Assembly: GCF_002443255.2 (NCBI RefSeq)
Contig: NW_019211454.1
Location: 15,240,243-15,304,242 of the forward strand
Source of the DNA: Varroa destructor
Lineage: Eukaryota > Arthropoda > Arachnida > Mesostigmata > Varroidae
Direction of reading: 5' to 3'
DNA: 64,000 nucleotides
The notes below the pieces were generated by a model. The model did not search any database, was not told where the DNA came from, and was given only the letters and a program-made list of their open reading frames with translations. Below are positions 1 through 12,700 of the stretch, in pieces. A program made the translations under genes and the position numbers. The first letter of the stretch is position 1. Every line of letters begins with the position of its first letter.

Positions 1-388
1 TGATTATCAGCATAGCCGTAACACTATTTAGTCGTAATTCAATTTCTACTGGACGTAACACTTTACATATCATTATACATCATCGTTTGCGTTATATATA
101 GAAACGATGCAGTCAGAAATGTAGCGCGCGCCCTGCGCATTTCTCTCCATTTGGACTGGATTTGGTAAGAAAACGGAATCTATCTACTACGGCCTGTTTT
201 AGCTTAATATTCGTGTCTGTGTGACCCGGCCAGTGAGTTAATGCGTTTAAAACAGCGGAGTTACCTGGAATATTAGGGATTTTCGTAAAATAACCACGTC
301 TTTTAAAAATCCTGTTTTATAGGCGGTACAAGGCATCCATGCGTCTACCGCCATGCTTGTTCAGGTCGCCAGTCCTATCTTCTCGCGT
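1..388 (-). other. 3' UTR and/or downstream flank of the transporter gene
   Basis: These are the bases beyond the stop codon in the direction of transcription. I see no AATAAA or ATTAAA in this strand here, so the poly(A) site is probably outside the window or uses a variant signal. I see no other gene here. Confidence 0.5.
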
Positions 389-763
389 TCAGTTGTTAGT
401 TTTCGAACTTTTTCCTTTCGCTTGTGAGGACGAATCGACTAAGGTACCGTTATTCTTTTTCTTGAGAATCAGCATCAGCTTTTTCGACATGAAGTAAGGT
501 TTTTCTCTCGATCCGTCATGTCGCTCGCAGTCCTCTAGGAAACAGAGAAATAGGGTATCGACGGCCATGTTGTACACATCGAAAAAGCATGTCGTAATCA
601 GATAGGCGCCAAAAGCAATCAAGAACACGGGGAATAAGGGGTAGTTGAGTTCGGGGATGTATCTATTCAACTTCTCACAGCTGCCCGAAAACACGTAATA
701 GGCTAGACCGGAAGTGATGCCAACGACGACAAGTTTCGAAGCCAAAAGGAGGAAGTCGGTTAC
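389..763 (-). CDS. CTL2: Exon 11: last helices and C-terminal tail
   Basis: The final coding exon is entered in phase 0 and codes residues 650-773 before TGA (389-391). It reads VTDFLLLASKLVVVG, a helix, a short Pro-rich outer loop (RYIPELNYPLFP), another helix, then DTLFLCFLEDCERHDGSREKPYFMSK and KKKNN. The family tail D-G-S-x-x-[KR]-P-Y-[FY]-M-S-K is present. After it comes a lysine- and serine-rich cytosolic end of about 20 residues without a recognised motif. The acceptor is ATCTGCAG. No alternative last exon is visible inside the window. Confidence 0.96.
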   Translation of the reverse strand, partial: VTDFLLLASKLVVVGITSGLAYYVFSGSCEKLNRYIPELNYPLFPVFLIAFGAYLITTCFFDVYNMAVDTLFLCFLEDCERHDGSREKPYFMSKKLMLILKKKNNGTLVDSSSQAKGKSSKTNN

Positions 764-3700
764 CTGCAGATTTACATAGGCATCAATAAAGGCATAAGAA
801 CAAAATAAATGCGGAAGTAAGGAAATTGAATATCAGGTGTGGAGAAAAAGTGGAAATGAGATCTGTTCGTAAGTCTAGTCGTGCTTATGATTATATCGTT
901 CCGAGGCTATGTATGGTGCTCAATCCGCACACGACACGCATTTTGACAGAATATTGTATAAAAGCGGGCAAAAATCTATCGACAGACTGAAAGTCTTCCC
1001 CTTAAGCTTGTGCATGACTGACATCGTTTATGAGACTTATGCGCTGTGTATAATGAAACGTGGAGATGCTGTGTGTTAGCCATGTCTAGATTGTCTGTTG
1101 CTAACCTTGTCCACAACGACGACGCGGACGACGTTGCGCATTAACAAAAGGAAGGACCTTCTAGCTGACGCGCAGAAGTTCTCGCCATAGATTGCCGTCA
1201 TGATATAAGCGTTGCGATTAATGAAACGCAGAAAATTCTCTAGGCACCAGCAGAAGCAGCGACAACAACAACGAAGCGCTTTCGTTACTTCATTATCGTA
1301 TTGCTTCAGCTTCTGTTCGATGTACTCGATAATCGTTCGAATAAACGACACAGTTGCGATAATCAGAGAGCCAAAAGCTAGCGTTCCCATATGGTATCGA
1401 GTCGTCGCCCACATAGCTGAGCACACCGTCAGCTTGGGAATGTCCTGCAAAACGAACCCCAATAACAAAGCGTAGAAACAAATGACGCTCAATATCGAAT
1501 TCGATTGACAAGCACAAAAGAATGATGGATTAGTGTCGTAGACATTGCATGTCATAGGCGAATTGGTGTAGAGAAATTTCGGATTGCGCCTTAAATAACA
1601 GAGGGAATTCTCACACATAACAGACCCAGCTTCATTAGAAATAATCAGGAACTAAACGGTATCCAGAGAATATCAAAGCCGAACTACTAAGACAAAGATG
1701 TCACCTACAAGCCTAGTCACCCAACATCAAAAATTCTATTACCAATTGAGCAGTTTGACGTTTAGCTACTTACTACTCTTAATTGGGTACATCTCCGATA
1801 AAATTAAATCAGGACCCGCTAATCCATTAGCGTTGGCAGCCTCAGCACCGTTCACAACCTATCGCGAAACTAGAAGCCCTAATCGATGTTGTCCTTACTA
1901 TGCTAACAAACGTTGATTCTGTAGCTATAAGGGTGCGGATCCTAACGGCGACTTGATATTGTACAAATCTACACAATGCGATACTGTACAAACCGCTATC
2001 GAAGTGACAAGTGTAGACTTTTACACTATTCGATAAAACAATGTCAAAAGGGGCTCAGAAGGGGCAGATTTAAGATCTACCATTCGTAAAACAATATTTT
2101 GCTTGGCGCATTGAACAAGACCACCCCAATCCTATCATATTATCCCCATTTTAATAAAGGAGTATGTTGATAGATCCAGATGCAGCTCAAGGACAGGCAA
2201 TAGGTCATTAGCCTAGACAAACCTTCTTGTTACGCGTCCAGTAGTAGCTAGCAACAGCAGCTGCGAGGGTCATTTCGCCGAAGGCCACGATGAATGCCGA
2301 CATCCAGAGAAAGCCACAGAAATTGTACAGGTGTGAATAGCTGACATGAGACCCGAGAGCGCTGTTGCCGATCGTGCACGTTTTATTATTGAATTTTGAG
2401 TACCCGCCAAGGTCTTCAATGCATTGTTCATAGTACGATTTCGTCGAGGTATCGCTGTACATAGTCGCGTCGATACCACCGGCACTCGATGGAGTTATGG
2501 ACATCAGCAGCCTGTTTGTGTTTTAGAAACGAACGGAAACGAGACACGTATTACGATCAGTGTTGTTGAAGCTGTCCGGGAAATGCAGAATATATGTCGC
2601 GCGCAAGCGAACAGCAACGCGTCTAAGGATACCCTTTTGACGAAAGAGCTAAATAGGTTATTAATATATATGCTTGCAATGTTATAAAGAAAACCTTATT
2701 CGTTCAAACGGTGTAGCATTTACGTATCGTTTACTTGGGACTTGAAGCAGCAGCTCCTAGGCCAAGGCTACATGCGGCTTCATCTTATACGGGCGTTTGT
2801 ATGCGCCCAGTTTCCTGTTCATATATTGCCATTATGTCGGCACAAAACTGCTCTACCGTGACGAACGTAAGTGGGTAAAAAATAGCCCGCTGGGGAAACA
2901 CTTACAACGCAACCGTCGCTGTAAACAATAGGACGATGAGCTGCAACAGGTAGGGAAATACTGGGAATATTAACGCTGTTGGCATGTAGCCGATAGCCCT
3001 GCAAGAAAGTCCGTAGGAAGAAATGGGATGTTACGCATCAGAGTTATCGCTGCAAGTAGCAAATAGGTAAGCAGCATAAAGACGAATTTCAACACAAATT
3101 CATACGTTTACATCATTAGATAGTTAGTTATGAGGTAAGAACGTATATGTCAAGATGTAACGAACGGAAAAAAGTACGAACTTAGCGGCCTCCTTAATTA
3201 GGGCAGTAGCGATTTGCACGCGTTCGCGAAGGCAGATTATGACCAAAATTAGAATGGAAAGAGCAACCGATGCTAAACAGCCGAGAATTAGCCACGTTTT
3301 TCGATTTCCCGTATAATATGAGATCTTGCGGGAGAAGCCGATACCTTCGTCCGCTCCTGGAACTCCTTTCAGCGAGATGTACTTGTACCACGAAAATGCC
3401 GTAGCTAACAAAATCGAAAGGCATGATGAAAAACACGCGTGATTTACTGCCTTCGCCCGTCGTAGTAACGTTCATGATGTTATATTTCTACAAATATTAT
3501 TACCAGGAATTACGATATACCGACATACAGACTCATAATCGTAAAAATGATAATAATCATTAATTATTATCATAATTACCATGATCGTAATTATGATTAT
3601 TAGGGTTTTGATGTTACTAGGGTTCAAGTCGCTTCCGCGATATCTCACCTATAATAAGGAACGACAGAATCCCTAAAATGCCCAACCAGACCATAAGTCC

Positions 3701-6700
3701 TGCCATTAATCTAATGGCTACGATCCAAACGAGCGCGAGGACCATGGCAATAAAGAGACCGATTAGAATCACCTTCCACGAGTTGCTGAGGTCTTGCAAG
3801 AACCGCTCAAAGTATCTTCGGGCGTTGAGGATACGCTGCATCTTTCGCTCCGCCTTCTTGAACAGCTCATTGCCAGACAAGACCTTGCCATCCGATGATG
3901 TTATGGTGATGTTAGCGCCCTTGACGTGCAACACATATGGAAAATGAGGAAAAACCATTGCGCCCGTTAGATTAATTAATCGACCCATCGATTTGCTTCG
4001 TGAGCAAGTAAGCAGAGGTAGACAAAGCCTAGAACTCGATCGATATGACGATTTAAGTTTACAAATTCTAGCTAAAACCGTTAAGGTACACTAAAACTAT
4101 TTCTAACAAGACAACAACCGAAGATAATCTAGTAGGATGCTATAAGAAGGAGACACTGCATTCGTTTAGATTGGTCATAATAAGTCACACTGATAATACT
4201 AGACATTGAAGAAAATGTTCTTTGTTTCATATATCCTAGTAGGCAAAAAGTTATCCTGGTAAACAACGGATTGGGATGCCGTTTATATTAACTCGTGGGA
4301 ATGTACGTCTGTTATTTTTAATTAGATCTAAAATTTCGTCTAGACTTTAAAAAACTTTAGCTAGCGTAATAGTCTTCTCCATAAAGTGCGTGCGTAGGAT
4401 TTCAGGTTGCAGTCAAGCCTGACCTAGCTCAGATCTTAGTTTGGAAATTTCCCTAAAAAAAAGAAACTACCGTGTCGTCAACTTATAAACATCACCATTT
4501 GGATAAAAACAAAGACTTCAGAAAAGAGTCGATAGGATCGGTTTCACACCGAGCTGTCATAACTGAGTCGTCCATAGTAATCTCATACAAAATCTATTTG
4601 GAAATTCAAGTTTAAACGGATAGCGAGCTTGGAAAGCTTGGTTAGCACTCGATCAATATTAATCGGCGAAAAATCGTCATTCACACACGCAATACCCATT
4701 TAATCAATAATATTGGACTCACACTAGCACTCTTCTATCCTGTTTGGGCACTTACGTTGTACGACTGGAATTCGTCCTCGACGGACGTTGGGCTCGGAAA
4801 GCAGCGTCCCGCGGCGCTCACTGACGAGATGTAGTAGTAAGCGCACGGAGCACTTGGTCCGCTGGTCAGAAATTTGAGGTCCTTCGACATATCCGTTCCG
4901 TAAACGCAAACCATGTGTTTCTTAATTTCAGCGACATTTGGGGGGTCCTGATCGTACTGCGCAACGCTAAACGTCTTCGACGGACACTCTTTTACACACA
5001 CCTGCAGGATAGAGTTAACAGCACACTAAATGTCACGTTCAGAGGGAATTTATACAAAAAAGTATGTGTATAGAACAAGATGTGTAATTTCTGGGTGGTT
5101 CAAGGTTGATTTGAATTGATAGACGAAAATTAGGGGATAATTAGTTTTTTTTTAGCTTTTTAGATTTTTTTAATTTAGCGACTCTGTGATGACTGCCCAG
5201 ATTAGTTCGGTTGAAGATTCGTGATAAACTCTAAATTAAGATGATTCGAAGGTAATTAGTTACATCAGTCGTGCGGCTAACTTACTTTCACGGCACCATT
5301 TTCAAGACTCCACATACTCGCATATGAATTATATACAACAGTATGTATGTATCTTGCAAAAATAACCTTTCAAGGGTAAAGAAAATTACAGAACGTTTGT
5401 TTCGCTAAATAGTTGCTAAGCTATATTTTTTCTTCTATAAAAAGTAGTAAACTTCATCGAAGTTAATCTCGTGGAACTAATCAATATAGCTTTACAAATA
5501 TATACTCCTAGTTTTGATGCTATTATCTAGTAAAGATTTGAGAAGCTGATTTAGAAAAACGGGGCAAGCTATTGTAGATCAGAGCAGAAGTGACTTCGCT
5601 AGCGACTGTCCTATCGGCCGTAACTACGTTTAGATAAAAGTTAGGCCTGTCGAATTAAGCATATTGATGATAGATTCGGAATTAGAATACGTATTCGTAC
5701 AACCCTATTTATGTATACCAGAAGAATACTTTTTCAGAATTAAAATGTATCCCTGAGCAAACAGATCAAAAGAAGACATGTATGAAGAGTTTTTAAAGAA
5801 AACTCATCATACATGTCTTTGTCCTTTCGGTCTAGTGGTAAACAGTGTCCTACTGCACGAGACAGTTATTAGACCCTGGCCAAGCCTATATTAAATGACA
5901 TATATGTATTAACATAGCATAAATGCCTGCAATCGATGCAGCCCGCTACGGTCACTAGCCGCTGTCACTTGTAACGCGATAAGATGGACCATTTTGCCTA
6001 TGTTTGCAAGATGCCCAAAGCTTTAAGTTACCTCTTTCATCGTTTGTTATACCTTCTTATCGATGTATATTCTACACATATAGATATTTGTTTAGATTCT
6101 ATAAACATGGAATGAAACCAATATGCAGAACATAGCGGATAACGTAAATGCTAAATCGTGAAACGATTTCTCTCGAGTTCATACGTACTGCAAATATCTG
6201 AGTCTTTTTTTTACCACTTATGCTTACTGGTTGTTAGTTACGACTGATTACTTCAAAATACGAACCTGCGGCGTCCGGCAACGTGTCGTTGGAATCCACT
6301 CATCGTCTTCAAACTTTGGCTTACATTTGAAAAGATCGAAAAAGAAGAGATATGGCCTGTCGCTGTTAAATCAAATACAAAAGAGAAAATTAATTTATGT
6401 ACTGCAAAGGTACTGCAAAAAAAATAATTGATTTTGGTAAACGAACAAGTTTTGCAACAACGATAACAACTTTCGGCTAAGTTAGTGGGATCATCGCTTC
6501 CAGTGTAGTGATACATTGCCGGTAGGCAAGCATTTGCAGAGCTCAAAAACGTCATATGGAAGTTATGTTGCACCTCAGATCGGTTAAATCACTAATATGG
6601 GGGGCAAACATACACATAACAGTAGAGAAGAGAACCGCTGAAAGCTTTAGCCCGTTGTTATGGAAAATCACCACAAACGGTTGTGGTTACAAATTCGATG

Positions 6701-9700
6701 GAGCAAATCTATCTTTTTCTAAGTGCCTTTGCTATTTAGAGGTCTATATAGAAATACGCTCAATAGTTACGTTAAGTGAATTAACTGATTTGGATAAAAT
6801 CATGGTAAACTAATGCTGTCGAGATTTGTGCAAGCTCTAGCTCAAACGGAAAACCCATAGTATGTGTCCCTTAATAGACGGATGTACGGACAGGGTACCA
6901 TTGCGCTCTGGCAGGTTATGGCCCCATTGCCACCCACGATTCTTAGCTACAGCGGGCGACTGAATTCCGCTGCCGGTTATAATATATTTACGCTAAAAAG
7001 TAAGTCCCTTATGCAGTCTCTCGGCCGGCGGATGTTGTCCACATCCTATGCCTAGGCACGGGCAACTGACATGTAATTGTCTATGGGTAGACACGAAAGA
7101 CGATGCGGTCAAATCTCTCACGAAGTGTACGCAATTACATCGGGCCGATTCACCGTACGCCAAAAGGATAATTAATCGATATAAAGTTATCATTTCAGCT
7201 AAAATCCATGTCATAGAGCTTACCGTGTTTGTTTAGTGATGCAGAGTGAATCGAAATGTTTCGTAAATTACTATGTATTATATTATCTATTACTAGTCAG
7301 GTGTTATAACTATATTTTAAACGTTAGTACTGTTTAAGTTAGCATATAATCCCGGCGCATCGCAGTGTATAATTTATTATCATCAATCAAGTGAGCAAAA
7401 TAATTATGTTACTAAGTAAATAAATAGTTGAGTAACTTACGCATATTTGCCTGTTCCGCAGATATTTCCATTGCTGTCCGAAGGGTAAATTACCCGGTTA
7501 ATGTTACCTTGCTTAAAGGCTAAAAAAATATACATGACTTTATTATTAGGGCGAAAGCAAATCAAATAAGTTCACCGAAACACTAACTTATGGTGCTGAT
7601 GAATGTAATAATAACTAACTGCTCCCAAATCACTGCAGTCAATTTACCTATTATTGAACTGACGAATATGAGTTCCTTTTTTACCGTATATGCTTCCATA
7701 TGATTATCCATATGACCGACGCGGAGCTCGTATTCATTCAAACATGATTCTATATTCTAAAAGATAGTACTTGTTGCAGAACAAAAATTGTATATATATA
7801 TATAGGGCGTATGGAACGAATGCAAAAGTTAAATATGTAATCGATCAAATACGTACCAAGTCCTGCAAGAATGGCCCAGCCGGCTAGAAATACGATAAAA
7901 AGCAGTAGAAAAAAGACATCTGTACAACTTCTTTGGATTACAGGACCCTTGAAGTTTGGGTCATAGCTAACTGGCTCGCCTGAAAACACAAGGGACGTAA
8001 GATAATTAATTTTATAATGAGAGCAAACGTTTATGCTCTGATATTTCCTGTAGACATATTTTCGGCGTCTTGAAGATGAGACTGCGTCCTATTTACCGTT
8101 AAGCTATTCAGCTTACGGGTCACGGTGTTGGCCTAGCATCGTTAAAAGGCAAAGTCATGTATTCGATGCGCAGTCTATTAGCGTCCCGTTTAAGAAGGTT
8201 TCGCTGGGTGGAAAATAATTAAAAAAAAAATTGTAAATGAACAATTAGTCGATAATATTATAAAAAAAATCCACTAAATTTAAAAAATAGATGTCAAATA
8301 ATTATTTTGTATGAGCTTGTCGCCGGATGTTTTCAGTAGATTTTTTTCTTCGATCGTTACTAACTTCGAACAAATTGTCCTTCTATGAGCTTATCTCTGC
8401 GCTCTATTAATGTAGAGATGGCTTTATTCATTCAGGCAAATTGATAGTTCCGTTGCTTGTTGGCCTATTAAATTTAAGGGCACTTAGCTAGGCCTACTCG
8501 GGCCTAGGCAAACTGTTCGTTATGCAGACAGAAGTTAATGGCCATTTGAAATAATGCTTAGCAACACTACCGGATGTAAAACTCAAAAAATTATTTCGGC
8601 AAAAACTCACTCATATACCACAATCACATTATTGTTAGATGATATCCCTTACATACACAAACGATCCTGTAGCAGCTTTGCGTCTGACTAGGCACTAGAT
8701 ATAGGGCGGAAGGTATAAAGGTTCGAATACCAAGTAATTTGCCGTCAGAGGCATAGAACCAATCTAGCCAAGGCTAATTGCAGAGTCCCACAGTTGTCGT
8801 TCTGCAGCGGGATATAGAACTAATTTTCCCATAAAAAACAATGTCACCTTTCTTTCACAAATTCACATAAAATTTCTTTTGAGGCATAGAAAACTGCTAT
8901 CCCGATAGAACAACGACTCATTCGCTAGAGTTTAATCACAGCGTTAAAGTCACTACGTGTAGAGCGTGTATCTGGGATGCCGCACTTAGATCATTGTCTT
9001 ACAGGGTATAGTATCAAGGCACGACAACTCTCCCATAATCTTACACAGGCTGCCACTGCTCTACCATTCGGTGTCGGATCCATGAAACTGTTGAAAACTA
9101 TACGGGCCCCGAGTGCCTGGCTATGGCTAACCCGGATATATGTGGCGAACTGTAAAATTCACTTGCGTACATATAAGTTACCTCTAATGTTGAAGCGGGA
9201 GGTCTGATAAGCATTCACCTTGAACTATATATAACACAACCCGCTCAGCCGATAACCTATAGACTTATTATGTATGCAAACAACAAAACTTTTAATTAAG
9301 TTCCATTATCGTAATATCCACTGCAGCTAATAGTGCTAACGTAGCAGTTGAAGGATGCATCGAACAATGGTGAAATGTAGTAACTTAGCTCTCCTCTCGA
9401 AGTGCCCTATTCGTGGCGTACCTATCAATACCTCTAGTTATTCGTTTGACGTAAACAAGCTTTTGGAATCATGTCTTTTAGGTGTAGCATCAATGACTTA
9501 AAGTCTGATCATTTACTAACTTATCTAAGGGTTTCGTTAATAGATCTACAAAGCTGCACGATAACCATACAGGTAGTTATTATTAGCCTCCTAAGCCTGC
9601 CTAAATTTGTATGGGAACGTTAGACTGCTATAGGTTAGAAATTGCTCTTCAGTAGTTCCTAGGTGGAACTTCTAATAAAAGGGTTTACAACAGCTCGACC

Positions 9701-12700
9701 AATCACCGTTTACAATTGCGTCTGAGCTAGCTAGCTTCTTAGACACTGTTGACTGTTGCTAACATGGCACGCTTCCGTCCCAGCGTAAGGCACCATGACC
9801 ACGCGCATAGTCAGAAACTTAAAAACACACAAAGTTGGGAGTCAAGCCTGAGGCCGAGTACAGCATGGCGCCGTAGTCGCTAACGTAATATCACACACCG
9901 CTATTCATCGTGGTCACAATGATTTCGTTTGACAAACTGTTTATTATGCCGTTCCAACATTACTCAAATTGTTTCATGATCATATGTAAGTGAGATGGAC
10001 CACTGCCTAAAGAATAACTACCCCAGGATAACTTGTTAGCAACAGCTGTGTGGTCATTTTTTTTTTAAAACTTCCTCCCTACGACATACTAATGGTATAC
10101 AGCGGTCTTAGGCACGCGTTACTTTAAAATCAGACTGCGTATTAGCTTGGCAAAAAATATATACATGGATAGTTGCAAGTAAGAACTTCAACAAGAAAGC
10201 CAGTAACTAAAACCTATTAGTTCCTATATTTTAACAAGCTACTCGTTATGGACTGTGTCAGAGTCCAGGGCGCAGTTGTGAAAGTTTATCTGGTAGTTAT
10301 ATTTAAAAAGATAAATGTCGTGCATCATTTAGGACCTTGCGCTGCTATTGTATATAAAGTGATTTCTGACTACCTTTTAGGTTATTGTATCTGTCTAGTC
10401 TAATTATAATTGCAACAATCGTCGCTGTAAACCTTGAGAACTATAAGATTATAGTTGGTTAACTATAAGACTATAGGGCTACATCATTGCCCCAGTAGTT
10501 TCATCAGTAACCCATACATCAGGATTTCGGTTAGTCAACTCTTGCATTGTTCTTCTAATTTCCAACAGCAAGTTCAGTTGATTTGTTTACAAAGTAGGTA
10601 AATCAAAGGTCACCAGTACAGTACTAAGGAAACATAGAAGTTACTTGAAATAGGAAGTTAAACTATGTTCATTTCACTGACAGCAAATAAGTACCGCTAT
10701 ATATGTCTCAACCATATCTCATCACTGTTTTAACTAGGTTTGGTTTTGACGAACGCTTACGGGCCCCGTAACGATGCCGTGACGTTCAGATGACGACTAC
10801 GATCCGGAACTGCTACGCAACACATGAAACGTGTCCATACGAATGCCGACCTACCCAAAAGTAGTATTATTATCCACTTATACTTCGATTTTCTCTACCG
10901 AAATTGGCTAAGTTAACCAAATATCTCAGACGAGATCAAAACATCCCGAGGAACTTATTAGAGAACTACAAGATGTTTAATGTAGCTAAGAATCCGGGGT
11001 GCTTTAATTACTAGGCATTGTATCACGTAACGATCATTGACCACTGATCAGCTATCCAGATGGCTCGGGCTATCGTTTAAGTATAGCTTATATCATTGAT
11101 GCAGATGGGTTCTATATACTTCAATAAACAGAATTCATCAGATGCCACCAATACCCTCATCAGTAGATCCGGTGTTCCTATCCACGAGCTCAATTGTCGA
11201 CGCAGCACCTTCAAGGGGGCCTCTGCTTTTGGCTAACTTCATCATAAAATCCACCACATCCGTATGTTTGTCTTCAAAGCTTTTTCATTCTATCTGTTGC
11301 TGTTTAATAGCTAGTAAATCCCGATAACGATACTGTTCCACATCAGGTCGAGTTCAATGGCGTCCTTTTACTAAATGCATAAGATTTTCTTTGATTTTCA
11401 GCAGTCACGCCGTTCCTCCAATCACAGCAGTCGATTCGGTAAGACTCGTCATAGCCCATCAAGCTTAATTATTCAACGGCACGAAATTCGCGATACGCTT
11501 GAGTTGGGAAAAATGTTTTGTGGATCAGATAGGTCGCACCTTTTTCTGCTGCTCTGGGCTTCGAAGCTGATCGCCTTGCAGACCGAATACAACCAACTGC
11601 CTTAGAAAGAGCAGCTATAATGGACAAAGCACAAACAAAGAATTGCCGGCGACCCGGTACCCGCTTCGATGACGCAAGACAGCAGAAGTCACGATATTCT
11701 CCGAGTTAGAGATAAGCTCCAGAAAGCCAATACCGCCAGCCGCTGTTATTACTATTACTAAAGCAAGCAAATACTCAGTGTGTCTTCCTGTAGTCGGCCG
11801 TAGCCATCAGTAGATACGGGCATGCACGGCACGCGAATAGCTTGCATTGATGGCCACACCATATTACCTTCACATGGCCGTTGCACTGAATGGCCTAATC
11901 GTGGTAGGTCAGGTTAATCAACATAGGATAAAACTACCTGCACAATGATAATCTGGTGGGCGTCATAAACCCGGACCCTATACATACGAAATATGACCGA
12001 ATAGCCGCTAATAAGAGGATTTATCGACGATTTATCAAGCTTTCGAGCTAGAATATGAGACGAATAAAAGCGAGAAAAAAGATGCAAACGTAGGTTATTT
12101 GTGCTGTCCGATAGGAACCGGCGAGCGACTTTGAGCTAGACGATGACATGACAGACGGAAAGGCTAAGCGAAAGAGTAACAAACATATGGAAGGAAAATG
12201 CTGGAATCTCCATATTTAGGGTATACAGAGGTCGAGACAGGTTGATATCGCTTTGTTTGCTTCTGCACCAAGATTAGCGGACAAATAAAAAAGAATATTT
12301 CATTAGGTAAGTACGTTATTACGTATGATATGTTTGTTCAATGGTTCATTTTTTGCCGAAAGAGATCGCTAGAGCGAACTAACGTGTTACTTTCTCGTCC
12401 GTCTACGGTTGCTGTAGGTGAAGGTCACGATGTCAAGCGAGGTCCCGCCCTTCATTTTTAAGTAGACTATCATGGACCACGTTAAACATAGGGGTCAGTC
12501 ACGCCTATGGGCGTGCCGCACCTTGCAAACGGTCGTCTGCTAGGCTTCGAACGTAGACATTTCTGTTCTATGAGAAGCTAAGTATTTTATATTAAGCTGA
12601 ATGAACAATAGAATACACAAAATCTCTCCCGCAGAGTACACTTACTGTCGGCAAGTTTGCATACAAATCAATCACTATAGTAAATCTGATCTCAATAGGA

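Larger units (their letters stand above)
764..7856 (-). other. Introns 2-10 of the transporter gene
   Basis: The intron spans are 764-1105, 1445-2222, 2512-2905, 2999-3181, 3405-3648, 3920-4755, 5002-6265, 6363-7440 and 7520-7856, from 183 to 1,264 bases long. They are AT-rich and I see no nested gene in them. Intron 6 borders AT-rich inverted repeats around 3545-3600, which lie in the adjoining part of exon 6's downstream intron. Intron 4 contains the hairpin and tRNA-like relic listed separately. Open frames at about 6556-7236 on the other strand show no recognisable family. Confidence 0.85.

Noticed and set aside
2819..3004. Minus-strand open frame over exon 8
   Set aside because: It is out of frame with the conserved AIGYMPT..FPYLL reading and has no motif.
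3194..3475. Minus-strand open frame overlapping exon 7 in another reading
   Set aside because: It is a shadow; the exon 7 frame has the family motifs and correct splice phases.
6556..7236. Series of plus-strand open frames in introns 3-4, considered as a copia-type retroelement remnant
   Set aside because: No reverse transcriptase, RNase H or integrase motif could be matched in any frame.
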